Below, in pieces: positions 62,308 through 64,000 of a stretch of DNA of 64,000 nt (position 1 is the first letter of the stretch; each line of letters starts with the position of its first letter). A model generated the notes under the pieces. It did not search any database. It saw only the letters and a program-made list of their open reading frames with translations, and was not told where the DNA came from. This DNA comes from Candidatus Aalborgicola danicus (GTDB taxonomy: Bacteria; Pseudomonadota; Gammaproteobacteria; Burkholderiales; Burkholderiaceae_C), in NCBI GenBank assembly GCA_016703945.1, contig JADJBC010000045.1, forward strand, positions 1 to 64,000. Reading direction: 5' to 3'. The translations under genes were made by a program, and so were the position numbers.

Positions 62308-63288
62308 ATGCAATATCGCCGTCTTGGCCGCAGTGGCCTGCAAGTAAGCGTGTTATCCCTGGGCTCTTGGGTCACTTACCACAACCAGGTGGACGTGGCC
62401 GCCGCCCGTGAAATGCTGGCCGCCGCCATGGACGCCGGTGTCAATTTTTTCGACAACGCCGAGGTCTACGCGCTGGGCAAGAGTGAAACCGTGATGGGCG
62501 AGGCCATCAAGGCCCTCAACTGGCCGCGCCTGAACTACGTGGTGTCCACCAAGTTCTATTGGGGCCTGTCACGCGACGGCAATACCGTGAACCGCAAGGA
62601 CACGCTGAACCGCAAATACCTGATGCAGGCCATCGACGGATCGCTCCAGCGCATGGGGCTCGACTTTATCGACCTGGTCTATTGCCACCGCCCCGACCCG
62701 CACACCCCCATTGACGAGACTGTGTGGGCCATGAGTGACATGATCAGCCAGGGCAAGGCCCTGTACTGGGGCACCAGCGAGTGGTCGGCCGCCGACATCC
62801 GCGCTGCCTGGGACATTGCTGAGCGCCACCACCTGCACAAGCCGGTCATGGAGCAGCCCCAGTACAACGTGTTCTGCCGCAAACGGGTGGAGGTGGAATA
62901 TGCCCGCCTGTATGAGGACATCGGCCTGGGCCTGACCACCTGGAGCCCGCTGGCCAGCGGCCTGCTGACCGGCAAATACCGCAACGGCATTCCCGAAGGC
63001 AGCCGTGGCTCGGTCAAGGGTATGGACTTCTTGCTCAAGGGTCTGACCGATGAGCCGAAAAACGCCGCCGTGTCCAAGCTGGAAGCGGTCGCGTCCGAGC
63101 TGGGCTGCAGCCTGAGCCAGCTCGCCATCGCTTGGACCGCCCACAACCCGCGTGTCAGCACCGTGATCACCGGGGCCTCCAAACTCTCACAACTGCAGGA
63201 CAACATGGGTGCCGTCGCCGTGCTGGAGAAACTGACGCCCGAGATCATGGCGAAAATCAACGACGCAACCGCCACGCTGGCGGACTGA
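62308..63288 (+). CDS. Aldo/keto reductase, potassium-channel-beta-like
   Basis: A 326-residue NADPH-dependent oxidoreductase with the AKR barrel. It has FFDNAEVYALGKSETVMGEA with catalytic Asp/Tyr, VVSTKFYWG with Lys, DFIDLVYCHRPDPHTPIDET with His, the YWGTSEWSAADI motif and a C-terminal NADPH pocket (RVSTVITGASKLSQL). The closest type is the voltage-gated potassium channel beta/AKR6-like group. The specific substrate is unknown. YebC follows after 32 bases, and both may share a transcript. Confidence 0.9.
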   Translation: MQYRRLGRSGLQVSVLSLGSWVTYHNQVDVAAAREMLAAAMDAGVNFFDNAEVYALGKSETVMGEAIKALNWPRLNYVVSTKFYWGLSRDGNTVNRKDTLNRKYLMQAIDGSLQRMGLDFIDLVYCHRPDPHTPIDETVWAMSDMISQGKALYWGTSEWSAADIRAAWDIAERHHLHKPVMEQPQYNVFCRKRVEVEYARLYEDIGLGLTTWSPLASGLLTGKYRNGIPEGSRGSVKGMDFLLKGLTDEPKNAAVSKLEAVASELGCSLSQLAIAWTAHNPRVSTVITGASKLSQLQDNMGAVAVLEKLTPEIMAKINDATATLAD

Positions 63289-63320
63289 ACCAACAACACT
63301 AAATAAAAGGACGATTCGAC

Positions 63321-64000
63321 ATGGGCGCACAGTGGAAAGCAAAAGGCAAGGAACTGGCAGCCAATGCCAAGGGCAAACTGTTCGGCCGCTTGGCCAAGGA
63401 CATCATGATTGCGGCACGCGCCGGGGCCGACCCGGCCGGCAACTCGCGCCTGCGCTTGGTGCTGGAACAGGCGCGCAAGGTCTCCATGCCCAAGGAAACG
63501 CTGGAGCGTGCCATCAAAAAGGGGGCCGGCCTAACCGGCGAGGCGGTGCATTTTGAGCACGTGATGTACGAAGGCTTTGCACCCCATCGCGTGGCCGTGA
63601 TGGTGGAATGCCTGACCGACAACGTCAACCGCACCGCACCCGAGATGCGTGTGTTATTCCGCAAGGGCCAGATCGGCACCTCCGGCTCAGTGTCCTGGGA
63701 CTTTGACCACGTGGGCATGATTGAAGCCGAGCCCGCAGCGGCAGGGGCGGACGCCGAAGTGGCTGCCATTGAAGCTGGCGCGCAAGACTTTGAACCCGGC
63801 GAGGACGGCGGCCCCGCCTTGTTCCTGACCGACCCCACCGACCTGGACATCGTCAGCCGCGCCCTGCCCGCCCATGGCTTTACCGTGGTATCAGCCAAGC
63901 TGGGTTACAAGCCCAAGAACCCGATCGACCCAGCCAGCCTCAGCGCCGCGGACCTGGAAGAGGTCGAAGCCTTTCTGGCGGCCATTGATGGCAATGACGA
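63321..64000 (+). CDS. YebC/PmpR-family regulatory protein (truncated by window end)
   Basis: The visible 226 residues cover most of a protein of about 240 residues. It begins MGAQWKAKGKELAANAKGK and continues with LFGRLAKDIMIAARAGADPA, LRLVLEQARKVSMPKETLER, the acidic RVLFRKGQIGTSGSVSWDF region and a VSAKLGYKPKN segment near the end. Members bind DNA or ribosomes and affect translation of proline-rich proteins or quorum-sensing promoters. The stop codon is beyond the window. ATG 63321 follows AAAAGGACG. Confidence 0.92.
   Translation, partial: MGAQWKAKGKELAANAKGKLFGRLAKDIMIAARAGADPAGNSRLRLVLEQARKVSMPKETLERAIKKGAGLTGEAVHFEHVMYEGFAPHRVAVMVECLTDNVNRTAPEMRVLFRKGQIGTSGSVSWDFDHVGMIEAEPAAAGADAEVAAIEAGAQDFEPGEDGGPALFLTDPTDLDIVSRALPAHGFTVVSAKLGYKPKNPIDPASLSAADLEEVEAFLAAIDGND

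Noticed and set aside
1..64000. tRNA, rRNA, insertion sequences, integrases or phage genes
   Set aside because: I looked for tRNA-like ends, transposase or integrase motifs and terminal inverted repeats and found none convincing; a dedicated search would be needed to exclude small RNAs.

Overview
The window reads as a chromosomal segment of a Betaproteobacterium of the Burkholderiales, most likely Comamonadaceae (Rhodoferax/Polaromonas-like). The support is protein-level resemblance (nadB, amn, icmF, bkd genes, DUF3034, DUF1992), high G+C, and two families of short interspersed repeats of a kind I associate with that family. A secreted ice-binding-type protein (DUF3494) suggests a cold freshwater or ice habitat. 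No rRNA, tRNA, CRISPR array or insertion sequence was recognised.

Layout. (1) 1-9814: a heavy-metal efflux cluster in which nearly every gene is broken by small indels: a CPC-type P-type ATPase, a transglutaminase-like protein, a CzcI-like protein, czcC, a small membrane protein, czcB, czcA and a His-rich periplasmic protein. Domain order and sequence are otherwise intact, so this is either very recent decay or, more likely in my view, poor consensus quality. (2) 9815-11033: no convincing gene. (3) 11034-16988: nadB, a membrane dipeptidase and a small conserved protein on the minus strand, then amn and a diguanylate cyclase. (4) 17118-18847: an organic-peroxide operon (ohrR, a P460-like haem protein, ohr) behind a perfect 27-bp palindrome. 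(5) 19003-23555: a PH-domain protein, a small zinc ribbon, a MaoC-phosphotransacetylase fusion, acetate kinase and a membrane-thioredoxin fusion. (6) 23651-27935: lipase plus its foldase, an OmpW-like porin and a lone GspF. (7) 27968-39234, all minus strand: the branched-chain 2-oxoacid dehydrogenase operon (bkdA1-bkdA2-bkdB-lpd), followed by three secreted proteins: a GH39-like glycosidase, the ice-binding protein, and a 12-repeat NHL/PKD protein with two frameshifts. (8) 40007-43624: DUF3034, an exported truncated haemoglobin and a blue-copper-like protein, facing an ECF sigma/anti-sigma pair. (9) 43904-48422: secreted unknowns flanking a NarL-type two-component system. (10) 48525-53982: IcmF mutase under a 28-bp palindrome, a persulfide dioxygenase-rhodanese fusion and coaX. 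(11) 54013-64000: an M20 amidohydrolase, a molybdopterin oxidoreductase, an orphan sensor kinase, DUF4287, NlpC/P60, an aldo/keto reductase and a truncated YebC.

How the parts fit: bkd plus icmF point to active branched-chain amino-acid and short branched acyl-CoA metabolism; pta/ackA handle acetyl-phosphate; ohr, the haem proteins and the persulfide dioxygenase form a redox-stress theme; lipase, glycosidase and ice-binding protein form an export and surface theme. A striking cross-cutting feature is that short interspersed repeats sit inside protein-coding sequence in at least five genes (icmF twice, bkdB, gspF, the anti-sigma gene, and the end of a YedY-like gene).
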